Assembly (NCBI RefSeq): GCF_900107975.1
Contig: NZ_FNVF01000001.1
Span: 294,323-358,322 of the forward strand
DNA from: Paenibacillus sp. UNC499MF
Lineage (GTDB): Bacteria; Bacillota; Bacilli; Paenibacillales; NBRC-103111
Direction: 5' to 3'
Length of the DNA stretch: 64,000 nucleotides
Position numbers and translations under genes: made by a program. The notes beneath the pieces were generated by a model. That model was not told where the DNA came from. It did no database searches and saw nothing but the letters and a program-made list of their open reading frames with translations. Below, piece by piece: positions 8,782 through 17,271 of the stretch (position 1 is its first letter; the number at the start of each line of letters is the position of its first letter).

Positions 8782-8963
8782 TTGGAAGCAGTACTGGTAC
8801 GGATAATGGAAGAACAGAGTACAACATTTGTTGCCGTGGTGATAAACCGCCTGGGACCTTAGGGTCTTACGTGCGGCCGCTTTGATTTTCGAAGCTACCA
8901 CGGTCCTTTTGTCTTCGTTTCCGCTTAGATATTCCCGAAAAGGTACAGGGAGGAACAACATTT
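8782..8963 (+). ncRNA. Candidate structured 5' leader RNA of ppsR (unrecognised)
   Basis: Complementary segments suggest a junction fold. A closing helix P1 (8834-8840 with 8897-8903, 7 bp) encloses an arm with P2 (8847-8850 with 8873-8876) and P3 (8855-8858 with 8863-8866, loop TTAG, plus two G-U pairs), and a second arm P4 (8879-8885 with 8889-8895, 7 bp, loop TTT). A 5-bp helix (8791-8795 with 8818-8822) may precede it. It fits none of the riboswitch classes I could check by eye; the T-box ACCGCG antiterminator motif is absent. The ppsR ribosome binding site (AGGGAGGA, 8947-8954) is outside the fold. A cis-regulatory role is inference. Confidence 0.45.
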
Positions 8964-9785
8964 ATGAATCCTTCAAACAATCCGGTTATCGTGTACGTGG
9001 TATCGGATGCGATCGGAGAGACGGGAGAATCGGTCGTCAATGCCGTCGCGCTTCAGTTTTACCCTGCCCCGATTGTGATCGAACGGGTTCCTTTCGTGCA
9101 TGATACGGAGGAGATCGACCGCCTGCTCGCCAAAGTCGCCCGTCAGCAGGGGATCATCGCCTTTACCCTGGTCATTCCCGAGCTTCGCGATTATTTGACC
9201 CAGAAAGCGGAACAAGCCGGATTCGCTTACGTCGATCTGCTGGGACCGCTCATTCAGACTTTCGAAAAAGCGTTTAACCGCAAGGCCCGTCATCAGCCGG
9301 GCGGCAACCATCCTCTGGATGAAGATTATTTTAAAAAGATGGAGGCCATCGAATTCGCAGTCAAATACGACGACGGTCGCGATTTCAGCGGGATCGTCAA
9401 GGCGGATATCGTTCTCGTCGGCGTGTCACGAACATCGAAAACTCCGCTTTCCATGTATCTGGCGCACAAAAAATACAAAGTCGCCAACGTTCCCCTCGTA
9501 CCGGAAATGCAGCCGCCCGACGTTCTTTTCAAAGTGCCCAAAAACAAGGTGATCGGCCTGCTCATAGACCCGGATAAGCTCAACGCGATCCGCCGGGAAA
9601 GGCTGCGCACTCTCGGACTCGCGTCCAATGCAACTTATGCCAAAACGGAACGTATTAAACAAGAGCTGGAGTTCGCGGGAACCGTGCTTTCCAGGATCGG
9701 ATGCCACGTCATCGACGTATCCAACCGTGCCGTCGAAGAAACGGCCAGCCTGGTTCTCGAACAAATCCGGCGTAATCCTCATTAA
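8964..9785 (+). CDS. ppsR: PPDK regulatory protein (bifunctional kinase/pyrophosphorylase)
   Basis: A 273-residue member of the DUF299/PpsR family (Bacillus YqfL). These enzymes control pyruvate phosphate dikinase or PEP synthase by ADP-dependent phosphorylation of a threonine and by Pi-dependent dephosphorylation. The P-loop-like GVSRTSKTPLSMYLA motif lies near residues 153-167, and the N-terminal VSDAIGETGESV motif is typical. It controls entry into gluconeogenesis. It has its own promoter and a structured leader, and a terminator begins directly at its stop codon, so it is probably monocistronic. The usual neighbour ccpN, itself a gluconeogenesis repressor, is missing here. Confidence 0.93.
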   Translation: MNPSNNPVIVYVVSDAIGETGESVVNAVALQFYPAPIVIERVPFVHDTEEIDRLLAKVARQQGIIAFTLVIPELRDYLTQKAEQAGFAYVDLLGPLIQTFEKAFNRKARHQPGGNHPLDEDYFKKMEAIEFAVKYDDGRDFSGIVKADIVLVGVSRTSKTPLSMYLAHKKYKVANVPLVPEMQPPDVLFKVPKNKVIGLLIDPDKLNAIRRERLRTLGLASNATYAKTERIKQELEFAGTVLSRIGCHVIDVSNRAVEETASLVLEQIRRNPH

Positions 9786-9806
9786 TCCTGATCATGCAGG
9801 ATTTTT
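9784..9806 (+). terminator. Intrinsic terminator of ppsR
   Basis: AATCCTG at 9784-9790 pairs with CAGGATT at 9797-9803 (6-nt loop), followed by a run of five T. The stem begins inside the ppsR stop codon. Confidence 0.75.
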
Positions 9807-9894
9807 CGCGTGATGAGCGTATATACTAGTACAGCAGGACTATTAGCAGGTATCGGGGGCTTTATTCATCCAACATTCATCCTTTCAAATTGTT

Positions 9895-10338
9895 GTGGAT
9901 GCGGATGCGTGCCCGGTTAAGCCCGAGATCATCCGGGCGGCCGCACAATATTCGGTCCACGTGCTGATGGTGGCTTCGTTCGACCACCGGCTGAAGGAGC
10001 AGGAAGGGATCGAGGTGATCCAAGTCGACCGTTCGGACCAGTCCGTCGATTTGTTTATCGCCAATCATATCCGGCGCGGAGATATCCTGGTTACGCAGGA
10101 TTTCGGTCTGGCCGCCATCGGTTTGGGCAAAGGGGCGGTGTGCCTCTCGAACCGCGGGCAGGAATACACCGACCGGACGATTGATTTTCTTCTTGACCGG
10201 CGTCATACACAAGGCAAGCTGCGCCGTGGAGGCAAGCATTCCAAAGGACCGAAGCCCTTCACGGACGAGGACCGCGAATTTTTTCTACACGGTTTGACAA
10301 AAGTTTTACTTCGTTTGCAGGAGAATAGGCCTGTTTAG
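9895..10338 (+). CDS. yaiI: YaiI/YqxD family protein (DUF188)
   Basis: A 147-residue YaiI/YqxD family protein (DUF188), related to PIN-like nuclease folds, with the signature VDADACPVKPEI at its N-terminus and later ILVTQDFGLA and RGQEYT motifs. The biochemical role is unproven. The only standard in-frame start is GTG 9895, but it has no ribosome binding site and would remove the first beta strand (FQIVVDADACPV) that family members have. The frame is open back to 9847, and a GGGGG run at 9855-9859 would suit a start at about 9862-9868 (TTA, TTC, ATC codons). A non-standard start such as ATC 9868 or ATT 9889 is possible. dnaG follows, as in Bacillus. Confidence 0.85.
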   Translation: MDADACPVKPEIIRAAAQYSVHVLMVASFDHRLKEQEGIEVIQVDRSDQSVDLFIANHIRRGDILVTQDFGLAAIGLGKGAVCLSNRGQEYTDRTIDFLLDRRHTQGKLRRGGKHSKGPKPFTDEDREFFLHGLTKVLLRLQENRPV

Positions 10339-10399
10339 CGAATACGTATAGTTGTTTACCGCACAAGAAGCTTTTTTATAAGGATTGAAGGTGGGGGAA

Positions 10400-12226
10400 A
10401 TGGGTTACGGACGCATTCCGGATGAAGTGATCGAAGCTGTTCTGCAGCGTCATGACATTGCCGATGTGATAGGAAAGTACGTCCATTTGACCAAACAGGG
10501 CCACTACCTGAAGGGGCTTTGTCCGTTTCACTCGGAAAAATCGCCTTCGTTTACGGTTACGCCCGAGAAACAGATTTATCACTGCTTCGGATGCGGAGCG
10601 GGGGGCAACATGTTCCAGTTTCTCCGGGAAATCGAAGGCTACACGTTTGCTGAAGCCGTCCGGCATCTGGCGGAGGAAGCGGATATTCCCGTTACTTGGG
10701 AAGAGTCTTTATCCGCGGACAATCCGCAGCAGAAGGACCGGTCCAAAATGCTGGAGGCCAATGAGAAAGCGGCCAAACTGTACTGTTATATTCTAATGAA
10801 TACCGATCAAGGCAAAAACGCACTCGATTATGTGCGCAACCGGCAGATGTCGGATAAATTGATCGACGCTTTTCAGATCGGATATGCTCCCGCCATGTGG
10901 GATACGCTTGTACAGCAGCTTCAGAAGGCGGGCTACGATCTTCCGCTGATGGAACGGGGAGGGCTTGTATCGGCCCGTTCCGAGGGAGACGGTTATATCG
11001 ACAAGTTCAGGGACAGAGTGATTTTCCCGATCTGGGACGCGCAGGGCAAAGTTATTGCCTTCGGTGGCCGGGCACTCGGGGATGTGCAGCCTAAGTACTT
11101 GAACAGTCCTGAAACGATGCTCTTCAACAAAAGCCGTGTGCTGTATAATTTTCACCAGGCACGTCCGCAAATCCGGAAAACGAATACCATGGTATTGTTT
11201 GAAGGCTATATGGATGTGGTAAAAGCTTGGGAAGCCGGGGTGAGAAACGGTGTCGGTACGATGGGTACCGCGCTGACCCCCGAGCATGCGGAACTGATCC
11301 GGCGCAACGCCGGACGGGTCGTGATCTGTTACGACGGAGATTCGGCCGGACAGAATGCGGCTTACAAGGCAATCCCCCTGCTTGAACAGGCAGGCTGCGA
11401 AGTGAAAGTAGCCATGCTTCCGGATGCCAAAGATCCGGATGAATACATTACCGCATACGGCTCCGAGAGATTTGTACGGGAGATCATTGATTACGCCGTA
11501 CCCTCGATCAAATACAGGCTGCACTACATTCGCCGGCATTTCCGTTTGCAGGAGGAAGGCGATCGGATACGCTACCAGCAAACGGCTTTGAAGATGATTG
11601 CGGACTTGAGCTCGATCGAACGAGAGCATTATTTGAAACAGCTCTCCAGTGAGTTTGAGACCTCTTACGAGTCGCTCAAACAAGATCTGGCCAACCTCCG
11701 GATGAAATCGGAAAAAAACCGGACACTCAGGGATAATATCGACGTTCCGTGGAATAATGGTAGGCATAATAGGAAAGAAACGCCAAAAGCGCCGCTTTAT
11801 CCGGCTTATCATAACGCGGAACGGCAGCTTCTAGCCGTCATGATGCACGATCGGGATGTCACCGCCTACGTAGAAGAACGGTTAGGCGACGAATTTAACG
11901 TGGATGCTCATGCCGTTCTGGCGGCTTATTTATATGCTTTTTATGCCCAAAACTCCACACCGAGCGTGAGCCGTTACATGGCAATGATTCAGGACGACAA
12001 ACTGGAAAATCTGGCGAGTTCCATCGCAATGATGGGAGCGCACCACGGTGTGAACGAAGTCGTCATCGACGACTACATCAAAGAAATCAAAAAATATCCG
12101 AAGCAGCAGGAAATATCGAGAAAAAAAGAAGAAATGATCCGCGCGGAACGCTCAGGAGATCCTTTGCGGGCTGCGCAAATTCTTAGTGAAATTATTGCCC
12201 TAGAGAAACAGCTTAAACTTTCGTAA
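10400..12226 (+). CDS. dnaG: DNA primase DnaG
   Basis: A 608-residue bacterial primase that makes RNA primers for lagging-strand DNA synthesis. The N-terminal CHC2 zinc finger (Cys-Pro-Phe-His then CFGCG, about residues 41-66) is followed by the catalytic core with the TOPRIM motif EGYMDV near residue 269 and the DGDSAG metal-binding motif, and a C-terminal helicase-interaction domain. ATG 10400 is chosen over TTG 10385 because AAGGTGGGGG lies just before it. It forms the classic macromolecular synthesis pair with rpoD, 39 nt downstream. Confidence 0.96.
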   Translation: MGYGRIPDEVIEAVLQRHDIADVIGKYVHLTKQGHYLKGLCPFHSEKSPSFTVTPEKQIYHCFGCGAGGNMFQFLREIEGYTFAEAVRHLAEEADIPVTWEESLSADNPQQKDRSKMLEANEKAAKLYCYILMNTDQGKNALDYVRNRQMSDKLIDAFQIGYAPAMWDTLVQQLQKAGYDLPLMERGGLVSARSEGDGYIDKFRDRVIFPIWDAQGKVIAFGGRALGDVQPKYLNSPETMLFNKSRVLYNFHQARPQIRKTNTMVLFEGYMDVVKAWEAGVRNGVGTMGTALTPEHAELIRRNAGRVVICYDGDSAGQNAAYKAIPLLEQAGCEVKVAMLPDAKDPDEYITAYGSERFVREIIDYAVPSIKYRLHYIRRHFRLQEEGDRIRYQQTALKMIADLSSIEREHYLKQLSSEFETSYESLKQDLANLRMKSEKNRTLRDNIDVPWNNGRHNRKETPKAPLYPAYHNAERQLLAVMMHDRDVTAYVEERLGDEFNVDAHAVLAAYLYAFYAQNSTPSVSRYMAMIQDDKLENLASSIAMMGAHHGVNEVVIDDYIKEIKKYPKQQEISRKKEEMIRAERSGDPLRAAQILSEIIALEKQLKLS

Positions 12227-12265
12227 CGCAGGTTCCGGATAATCTAGGGAGGAGGGAGTTGGATT

Positions 12266-13390
12266 ATGGCGAACGATCAACATACTGAGATCGAAACCGA
12301 GTTGACCCTTGAGCAGGTAAAGGAGCAGCTTATCGAGTTAGGCAAGAAGCGTTCCTCGCTCACTTATAAAGACATCACAGAACGGCTGGCTCCTTATGAT
12401 CAAGATCCGGAACAGATTGACGAGTTTTTCGAACAATTGTCCGAAATGGGAATTGACGTGGGGAACGAGTCCGATGAGGACGAGGGAAGAATGCGTCCGG
12501 AGGGCGACCAGGAGAACGATGAATTCAGCTTTGAAGATGATCTGACTCTCCCGCCGGGCATTAAGATCAATGACCCGGTGCGGATGTACCTGAAAGAGAT
12601 CGGCCGTGTTCCGCTTCTTTCGGCAGAGAACGAAGTGGATTTGGCGAAAAGAATCGAGCAGGGCGACGAGGAAGCGAAACGCCGTCTGGCCGAAGCGAAC
12701 CTCCGTCTCGTGGTCAGCATCGCCAAACGCTACGTCGGACGGGGCATGCTGTTCCTGGATCTGATCCAGGAAGGCAACATGGGTCTGATCAAAGCGGTGG
12801 AGAAATTCGATCACACCAAAGGGTATAAGTTCAGTACGTACGCTACCTGGTGGATTCGCCAAGCCATTACGCGCGCTATTGCCGACCAGGCGAGAACGAT
12901 CCGTATCCCGGTTCATATGGTGGAAACCATCAACAAGCTGATCCGGGTATCCCGCCAGCTGCTGCAGGAACTGGGACGCGAACCGACGCCGGAAGAGATC
13001 GCGAAGGAAATGGAACTGAGCACGGATAAAGTCCGCGAAATCATGAAGATCGCGCAGGAACCGGTATCCCTGGAAACTCCGATCGGTGAAGAAGACGATT
13101 CCCATCTGGGCGACTTTATTGAAGATCAGGAAGCGCTGGCACCGGCGGATGCGGCGGCTTACGAGCTTCTTAAAGAACAGCTTGAAGATGTTCTAGATAC
13201 GCTGACCGAGCGTGAAGAAAACGTGCTTCGTCTTCGCTTCGGTCTGGATGACGGGCGTACCCGGACTCTCGAAGAAGTGGGCAAAGTTTTCGGGGTTACC
13301 CGTGAACGGATTCGTCAGATCGAAGCCAAAGCGCTTCGTAAGCTGAGGCACCCGAGCCGCAGCAAACGTTTAAAAGATTTTCTTGAATAG
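12266..13390 (+). CDS. rpoD: RNA polymerase primary sigma factor RpoD/SigA
   Basis: A 374-residue group 1 sigma factor. Region 1.1 is short and acidic (about residues 1-95). Region 2 contains the -10 recognition and melting helices ([13 protein letters not shown], then [15 protein letters not shown]), and region 4 ends in the -35 recognition helix ([20 protein letters not shown]). The length equals Bacillus SigA (371). GGAGGAGGGAG precedes the ATG. It follows dnaG by 39 nt, and a strong terminator follows the stop. Promoters in this window with TTGACA/TATAAT elements would be its targets. Confidence 0.97.
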   Translation: MANDQHTEIETELTLEQVKEQLIELGKKRSSLTYKDITERLAPYDQDPEQIDEFFEQLSEMGIDVGNESDEDEGRMRPEGDQENDEFSFEDDLTLPPGIKINDPVRMYLKEIGRVPLLSAENEVDLAKRIEQGDEEAKRRLAEANLRLVVSIAKRYVGRGMLFLDLIQEGNMGLIKAVEKFDHTKGYKFSTYATWWIRQAITRAIADQARTIRIPVHMVETINKLIRVSRQLLQELGREPTPEEIAKEMELSTDKVREIMKIAQEPVSLETPIGEEDDSHLGDFIEDQEALAPADAAAYELLKEQLEDVLDTLTEREENVLRLRFGLDDGRTRTLEEVGKVFGVTRERIRQIEAKALRKLRHPSRSKRLKDFLE

Positions 13391-13400
13391 AATCCGAATG

Positions 13401-13426
13401 CCCGCCTCCGGCGGGTTTCTTTTTTT
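13401..13426 (+). terminator. rpoD terminator
   Basis: CCCGCC at 13401-13406 pairs with GGCGGG at 13410-13415 (TCC loop), followed by TTTCTTTTTTT. It closes the dnaG-rpoD transcript. Confidence 0.85.
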
Positions 13427-13449
13427 CAAAAGGAAGGAGGAAGGTTGAG

Positions 13450-14436
13450 ATGTCAAAGACCCTGTTGATCAGTTTGTGCATACTTGCGGTTCTTGCTGTG
13501 GCTTTGACAGCGGCAGCCTTCTATATGTTCGGGCTGGGGATACGCCGGAGCAGCAAGGAATTTCTGCAGAACAGTCCCGACCTCGCGGGTCATATGGAAG
13601 AAATCGCCGTAGACCCTTCGCCGGCTTCGGCGGATAACTGGCTTGCCGGCCAGACGCTGGAGCAGGTATCCATTCAATCGGCGGACGGCCTGCGTCTGAA
13701 CGGCTGGTACCTGGAGGCCGGGCGGCCTTCCCGCGTTACGGCTCTGCTGGCGCACGGATATTCCGGCCAGGGCAGGGACATGGCCAGCTTCGCTCAAATT
13801 CACCACGAGCTCGGCTACAACGTGCTGATGCCGGACAACCGGGGGCACGGACAGAGCGAAGGGGAGTATATCGGCTTCGGCTGGACGGACCGGCTGGATT
13901 ATGTCAACTGGGTGCGCTATATTCTTCAGCGGAGCGGCGAGGATGCCCGGATTCTTCTCCACGGCGTATCCATGGGCGGCGCGACAGTTCTCATGGCAGG
14001 CGGCGAAAGACTGCCGGAACAGGTGAAAGGAATCATCGCGGATTGCTCCTATACGTCCGTCAAAGACATTCTGAGCTATCAGCTCAAAAGAATGTTCAAG
14101 CTTCCCGCGTTTCCGCTGATTCCCCTGACCAGCCTGATCTGCAAAATAAAGGCGGGCTATTTCTTCGGAGAAGCTTCGGCGCTTAAGCAGGTCAAGCGTA
14201 CGGAAAAGCCGATTCTTTTTATTCATGGAGAAGCGGATACGTTCGTTCCGTTTTTTATGGTTCACGGCTTATACAAGGCGGCTCCCGCGGGCAAAGATTT
14301 GTTCATGGTGCCCCGGGCGGGACACGGGCTCGCTTTTATGACGGACAAGGACGGCTACCGGAGCAGGGTGACCGAATTCGCCAAGCAATGCCTGGAAGAA
14401 AAGCAAAAGGTCCTGCAGACACGGTCTGAAGCTTAA
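13450..14436 (+). CDS. Alpha/beta hydrolase with N-terminal membrane anchor
   Basis: A 328-residue alpha/beta hydrolase. A strong hydrophobic segment at residues 4-28 suggests a signal anchor with the enzyme outside the membrane, or a membrane-attached form. The catalytic triad can be placed: Ser in GVSMGGAT, Asp in HGEADTFVP, His in AGHGLA. It resembles the Bacillus YqkD-type hydrolases whose substrates are not known. AAGGAGG precedes the ATG, only about 20 nt after the rpoD terminator. A weak inverted repeat (14435-14441 with 14457-14463) follows the stop but has no good T run. Confidence 0.82.
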   Translation: MSKTLLISLCILAVLAVALTAAAFYMFGLGIRRSSKEFLQNSPDLAGHMEEIAVDPSPASADNWLAGQTLEQVSIQSADGLRLNGWYLEAGRPSRVTALLAHGYSGQGRDMASFAQIHHELGYNVLMPDNRGHGQSEGEYIGFGWTDRLDYVNWVRYILQRSGEDARILLHGVSMGGATVLMAGGERLPEQVKGIIADCSYTSVKDILSYQLKRMFKLPAFPLIPLTSLICKIKAGYFFGEASALKQVKRTEKPILFIHGEADTFVPFFMVHGLYKAAPAGKDLFMVPRAGHGLAFMTDKDGYRSRVTEFAKQCLEEKQKVLQTRSEA

Positions 14437-14518
14437 ATCCGCAAATGCAGGAACATCGGATTTCCTTCTCAAATTCGGAAGGCCGCGAACCGATAAAGTT
14501 GTTGGGAAGGTGAAGCTC

Positions 14519-15346
14519 ATGGATGACGAGAAACGAACGGCTATTATTAAAGAAATCGAGCACTGGCGGAGATCTAAGCTTCTACCCGCACAGTACTGCG
14601 ACTTTCTGCTCAATTTGTATATGGAAACGGGTGCGGACCATTCCAGAAGGGTTTTGGGCATATCGACCAAATCCATCCGGGGAAGCCACTGGAAATTCTG
14701 GGCCGCAGCCGTCGTGCTCATCATTGTTTTATCATTAACTCTACTTAATTTTAACTCTTTTGGAATTTCTTTGCAAATTGGCGTTTCCGCCGTATTTGTT
14801 GTATCTTGGTATATAATCGGCTTCCGGCAAAAAGAAGAGCAGCCATTCAGGGCGCAGCTTTCAACGGGCATCGCTTCGGCGTCCCTGATCGGTTTCGGTG
14901 TCTGGATTCTTTACGGAAACGGCCTCACTTCGCAGTTGTATTTGGGGTCCTTCGTGGCACTCTGCGGCCTCATTTGGCTGGTTGTCGGCCTTCTGGGGCG
15001 CACACCGCTGCTTCAATACTGCGGATGGCTGGCGCTGCTTATCACTTACGGGTTCGTATTAAGCCAGCGTCTGGAGCCCGCTACCTGGTACAAGCTCCAG
15101 CTTGCCTGGCTCCCGCTTTCTTTTATCCTCATGTGGATCGGCTGGCTGATTCAGCACCGCTGGAAGAAACCCGGACTGGTTCTTCTGCTTGCGGGTGCGA
15201 CCGTATGGATCGCGCCGGAGCTGTTCGGATTGGCCTGGGGCACCTCGGCCCAGCAGATGCTCCAGCTTTCGCTGGCCGGCAAGGTGGCGGCGGCGGGAAT
15301 CGCGCTGTTTGCCTATCGTAAAAATTGGACGGAATGGGTTGCATAA
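14519..15346 (+). CDS. Multi-pass membrane protein of unknown function
   Basis: A 275-residue protein with a soluble N-terminal segment (about 60 residues, helical, ending LPAQYCDFLLNLYMETG) followed by about eight or nine hydrophobic helices. The N-terminal piece recalls the cytosolic lead-in of DUF2157-like proteins, but I cannot assign a family firmly. ATG 14519 is preferred over GTG 14510 because GGAAGGTG at 14505-14512 then has proper spacing. trmK starts 3 nt after its stop, so the two are probably cotranscribed. Confidence 0.7.
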   Translation: MDDEKRTAIIKEIEHWRRSKLLPAQYCDFLLNLYMETGADHSRRVLGISTKSIRGSHWKFWAAAVVLIIVLSLTLLNFNSFGISLQIGVSAVFVVSWYIIGFRQKEEQPFRAQLSTGIASASLIGFGVWILYGNGLTSQLYLGSFVALCGLIWLVVGLLGRTPLLQYCGWLALLITYGFVLSQRLEPATWYKLQLAWLPLSFILMWIGWLIQHRWKKPGLVLLLAGATVWIAPELFGLAWGTSAQQMLQLSLAGKVAAAGIALFAYRKNWTEWVA

Positions 15347-15349
15347 AAT

Positions 15350-16108
15350 ATGGTGAAATTGTCTCAACGTTTATTGGAAATTGCGAAAAAAGTCCCTCAA
15401 GGGGCAAAACTTGCGGATATCGGATCCGATCATGCCCTGCTGCCGACCTATCTGGTGCAGCAGGGTACTGTTCCGTCTGCGGTCGCAGGCGAAGTCAACC
15501 GCGGTCCGGCGGAAGCGGCGCAGCGGCAGGTCCGCGACGCCAACCTGAGCGGGCGGATCGAGGTACGTCTCGGAGACGGACTCTCCGTGCTGCAGCCGGG
15601 CGAGGTTGATGCGGTGACCATCGCCGGGATGGGCGGAGCTTTGATCGCGTCCATTCTCGATGCGGGCGAAGACAAGCTTGCTGGCGTATCCACGCTGATT
15701 CTGCAGCCGAACGTAGGCGAGGATATTGTGCGCTGGTGGCTGCGCAGTCACGGCTGGCACCTGGCCGGCGAGACCATCCTGGAGGAGGACGGCAAAATTT
15801 ATGAAATTTTGACGGCCGTCCGGATGAAGCCGGAGGATGAGGGCGATGCCGCGTTATATGCGGACCGCATTGTTCACGGACTCACGCTGTCCGGAGACAA
15901 ACTCTTGCAGATGGGGCCCTACTTGGTTCAAGATCCCCCGGCGGTCTGGTTTGCGAAGTGGGAATACGAACTCGATAAACTGGCTATGATCCGCAGACAG
16001 CTCGACCGTTCGGTTACCGGAAACGTGGAAGAAAAACGGGCCGCGCTGGAGACGGAAATCTCGCGCATCAAGGAGGTTCTGGAATGTTTGCGAAAGGACA
16101 AACCGTAA
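15350..16108 (+). CDS. trmK: tRNA (adenine22-N1)-methyltransferase TrmK
   Basis: A 252-residue SAM-dependent enzyme (Bacillus YqfN) that methylates N1 of adenine 22 in tRNAs. The Rossmann-fold SAM motif ADIGSDHALLP, the AGMGG motif and QPN near residue 123 are all present, followed by a C-terminal coiled-coil helical domain. The downstream neighbour yqfO overlaps it by 25 nt, as expected from the conserved trmK-yqfO pair. The preceding membrane protein ends just 3 nt before its ATG. Confidence 0.94.
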   Translation: MVKLSQRLLEIAKKVPQGAKLADIGSDHALLPTYLVQQGTVPSAVAGEVNRGPAEAAQRQVRDANLSGRIEVRLGDGLSVLQPGEVDAVTIAGMGGALIASILDAGEDKLAGVSTLILQPNVGEDIVRWWLRSHGWHLAGETILEEDGKIYEILTAVRMKPEDEGDAALYADRIVHGLTLSGDKLLQMGPYLVQDPPAVWFAKWEYELDKLAMIRRQLDRSVTGNVEEKRAALETEISRIKEVLECLRKDKP

Positions 16109-17199
16109 TTCAATTGTTCGAAAAGCTGGCGCCGAAGCACTACGCGGTGCCTGACGATAAAATCGGCCTGCAGCTCGGTACGCTGCAGAAGGAAATCAAG
16201 AAGATCCTCGTCGCGCTGGACGTGACCGATGAGGTTGTGGAGGAAGCGGTCCGGACGGGCGCGGATCTGATCATCGCGCATCATGCGATCATTTTCAGAC
16301 CTTTGGCCCACCTGCAGACGGATACACCGGCCGGCCGGCTGTACGAGAAGCTCATCAAGAACGATATCGCGGTCTACATCGCGCATACGAATCTGGATGT
16401 GGCGGAAGGAGGCATCAACGACCTGATGGCCGAAGCTCTCGGCTTGAAGGACTTGGTGCCTCTGGACGAGGTTCATACGGAGAAGCTCAGCAAGCTGGTC
16501 GTCTTCGTGCCGGAAAGCCATCACGAGAAGGTGCTGCAGGCGCTGTTCCAGGCCGGAGCGGGCTGGATCGGGGACTACAGCCACTGCTCGTTCAACATTC
16601 CCGGCACAGGGACGTTTATGCCCCGCGAGGGCACGAAGCCCTTCCTGGGCGAGCAGGGCAAGCTGGAGCGCGCGGATGAGGTGCGCGTGGAGACGATTGT
16701 GCCCGCAAGCATTCAGCGGGCGGTTGTACAGGCGCTGCTGAAGGCGCATCCGTACGAAGAGGTCGCTTACGACCTCTACCCGATGGACCTTAAAGGCCGC
16801 ACGTTCGGCCTTGGACGCGCCGGCAAGCTGCCGGTGCCTCTTACGCTGCGCGAGCTTGTCGCGGCCGCGAAGGAAGCCTTCGACGTGCCGATGGTGCGGG
16901 TCGTCGGCGATCTAGACCGCACCGTCCGGAAGGCGGCGGTGCTTGGAGGCTCCGGCGGCCGGTATGTGCGGGGCGCGATGTTTGCGGGAGCCGATGTCCT
17001 CGTGACCGGGGACATCGACTACCACACCGCGCACGACGCGCTGGCCGCCGGCATGTGCCTGATCGACGTGGGGCACAATGTCGAGAAAATCATGAAGCGC
17101 GCGGTGGCGGATTACATGAACCGCGCGCTTGCCGAAAAGAAATACGAAACGGTTGCCGCGGCATCGGAACCGAGTACGGAACCGTTCCAGTTTGTCTAA
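16084..17199 (+). CDS. yqfO: Nif3-like dinuclear metal centre protein YqfO
   Basis: A 371-residue Nif3/YqfO (DUF34) protein. Metal ligands are suggested by AHHAIIFRP and AHTNLD in the N-terminal half and by GDIDYHTAHDA and DVGH in the C-terminal half; the central 120 residues form the PII/CutA-like insert (KLVVFVPESHHEKVLQALF) found in Bacillus members. It binds two metal ions and may act as a GTP cyclohydrolase-like or metal-chaperone protein; the role is unsettled. It overlaps trmK by 25 nt. The length equals Bacillus YqfO (373). Confidence 0.93.
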   Translation: MFAKGQTVIQLFEKLAPKHYAVPDDKIGLQLGTLQKEIKKILVALDVTDEVVEEAVRTGADLIIAHHAIIFRPLAHLQTDTPAGRLYEKLIKNDIAVYIAHTNLDVAEGGINDLMAEALGLKDLVPLDEVHTEKLSKLVVFVPESHHEKVLQALFQAGAGWIGDYSHCSFNIPGTGTFMPREGTKPFLGEQGKLERADEVRVETIVPASIQRAVVQALLKAHPYEEVAYDLYPMDLKGRTFGLGRAGKLPVPLTLRELVAAAKEAFDVPMVRVVGDLDRTVRKAAVLGGSGGRYVRGAMFAGADVLVTGDIDYHTAHDALAAGMCLIDVGHNVEKIMKRAVADYMNRALAEKKYETVAAASEPSTEPFQFV

Positions 17200-17236
17200 A
17201 AAAACGTGAATTGGCTGCTTTCCCAGTCATTCGTTG

Positions 17237-17265
17237 TTGAATTCGGCGCCGATAACCTGTATACT
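17237..17265 (+). promoter_or_regulatory. Promoter of rnpB
   Basis: TTGAAT at 17237-17242 and TATACT at 17260-17265 with a 17-nt spacer form a good sigma-A promoter. The predicted start at about 17272 lies just before the 5' strand of the RNase P RNA P1 helix. Confidence 0.8.
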
Positions 17266-17271
17266 AGCAAA

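Noticed and set aside
8782..8910. T-box leader for a lost glyQS operon
   Set aside because: The fragments GTGGT and ACCGC are present but separated by extra bases; the conserved antiterminator and stem I elements cannot be aligned.
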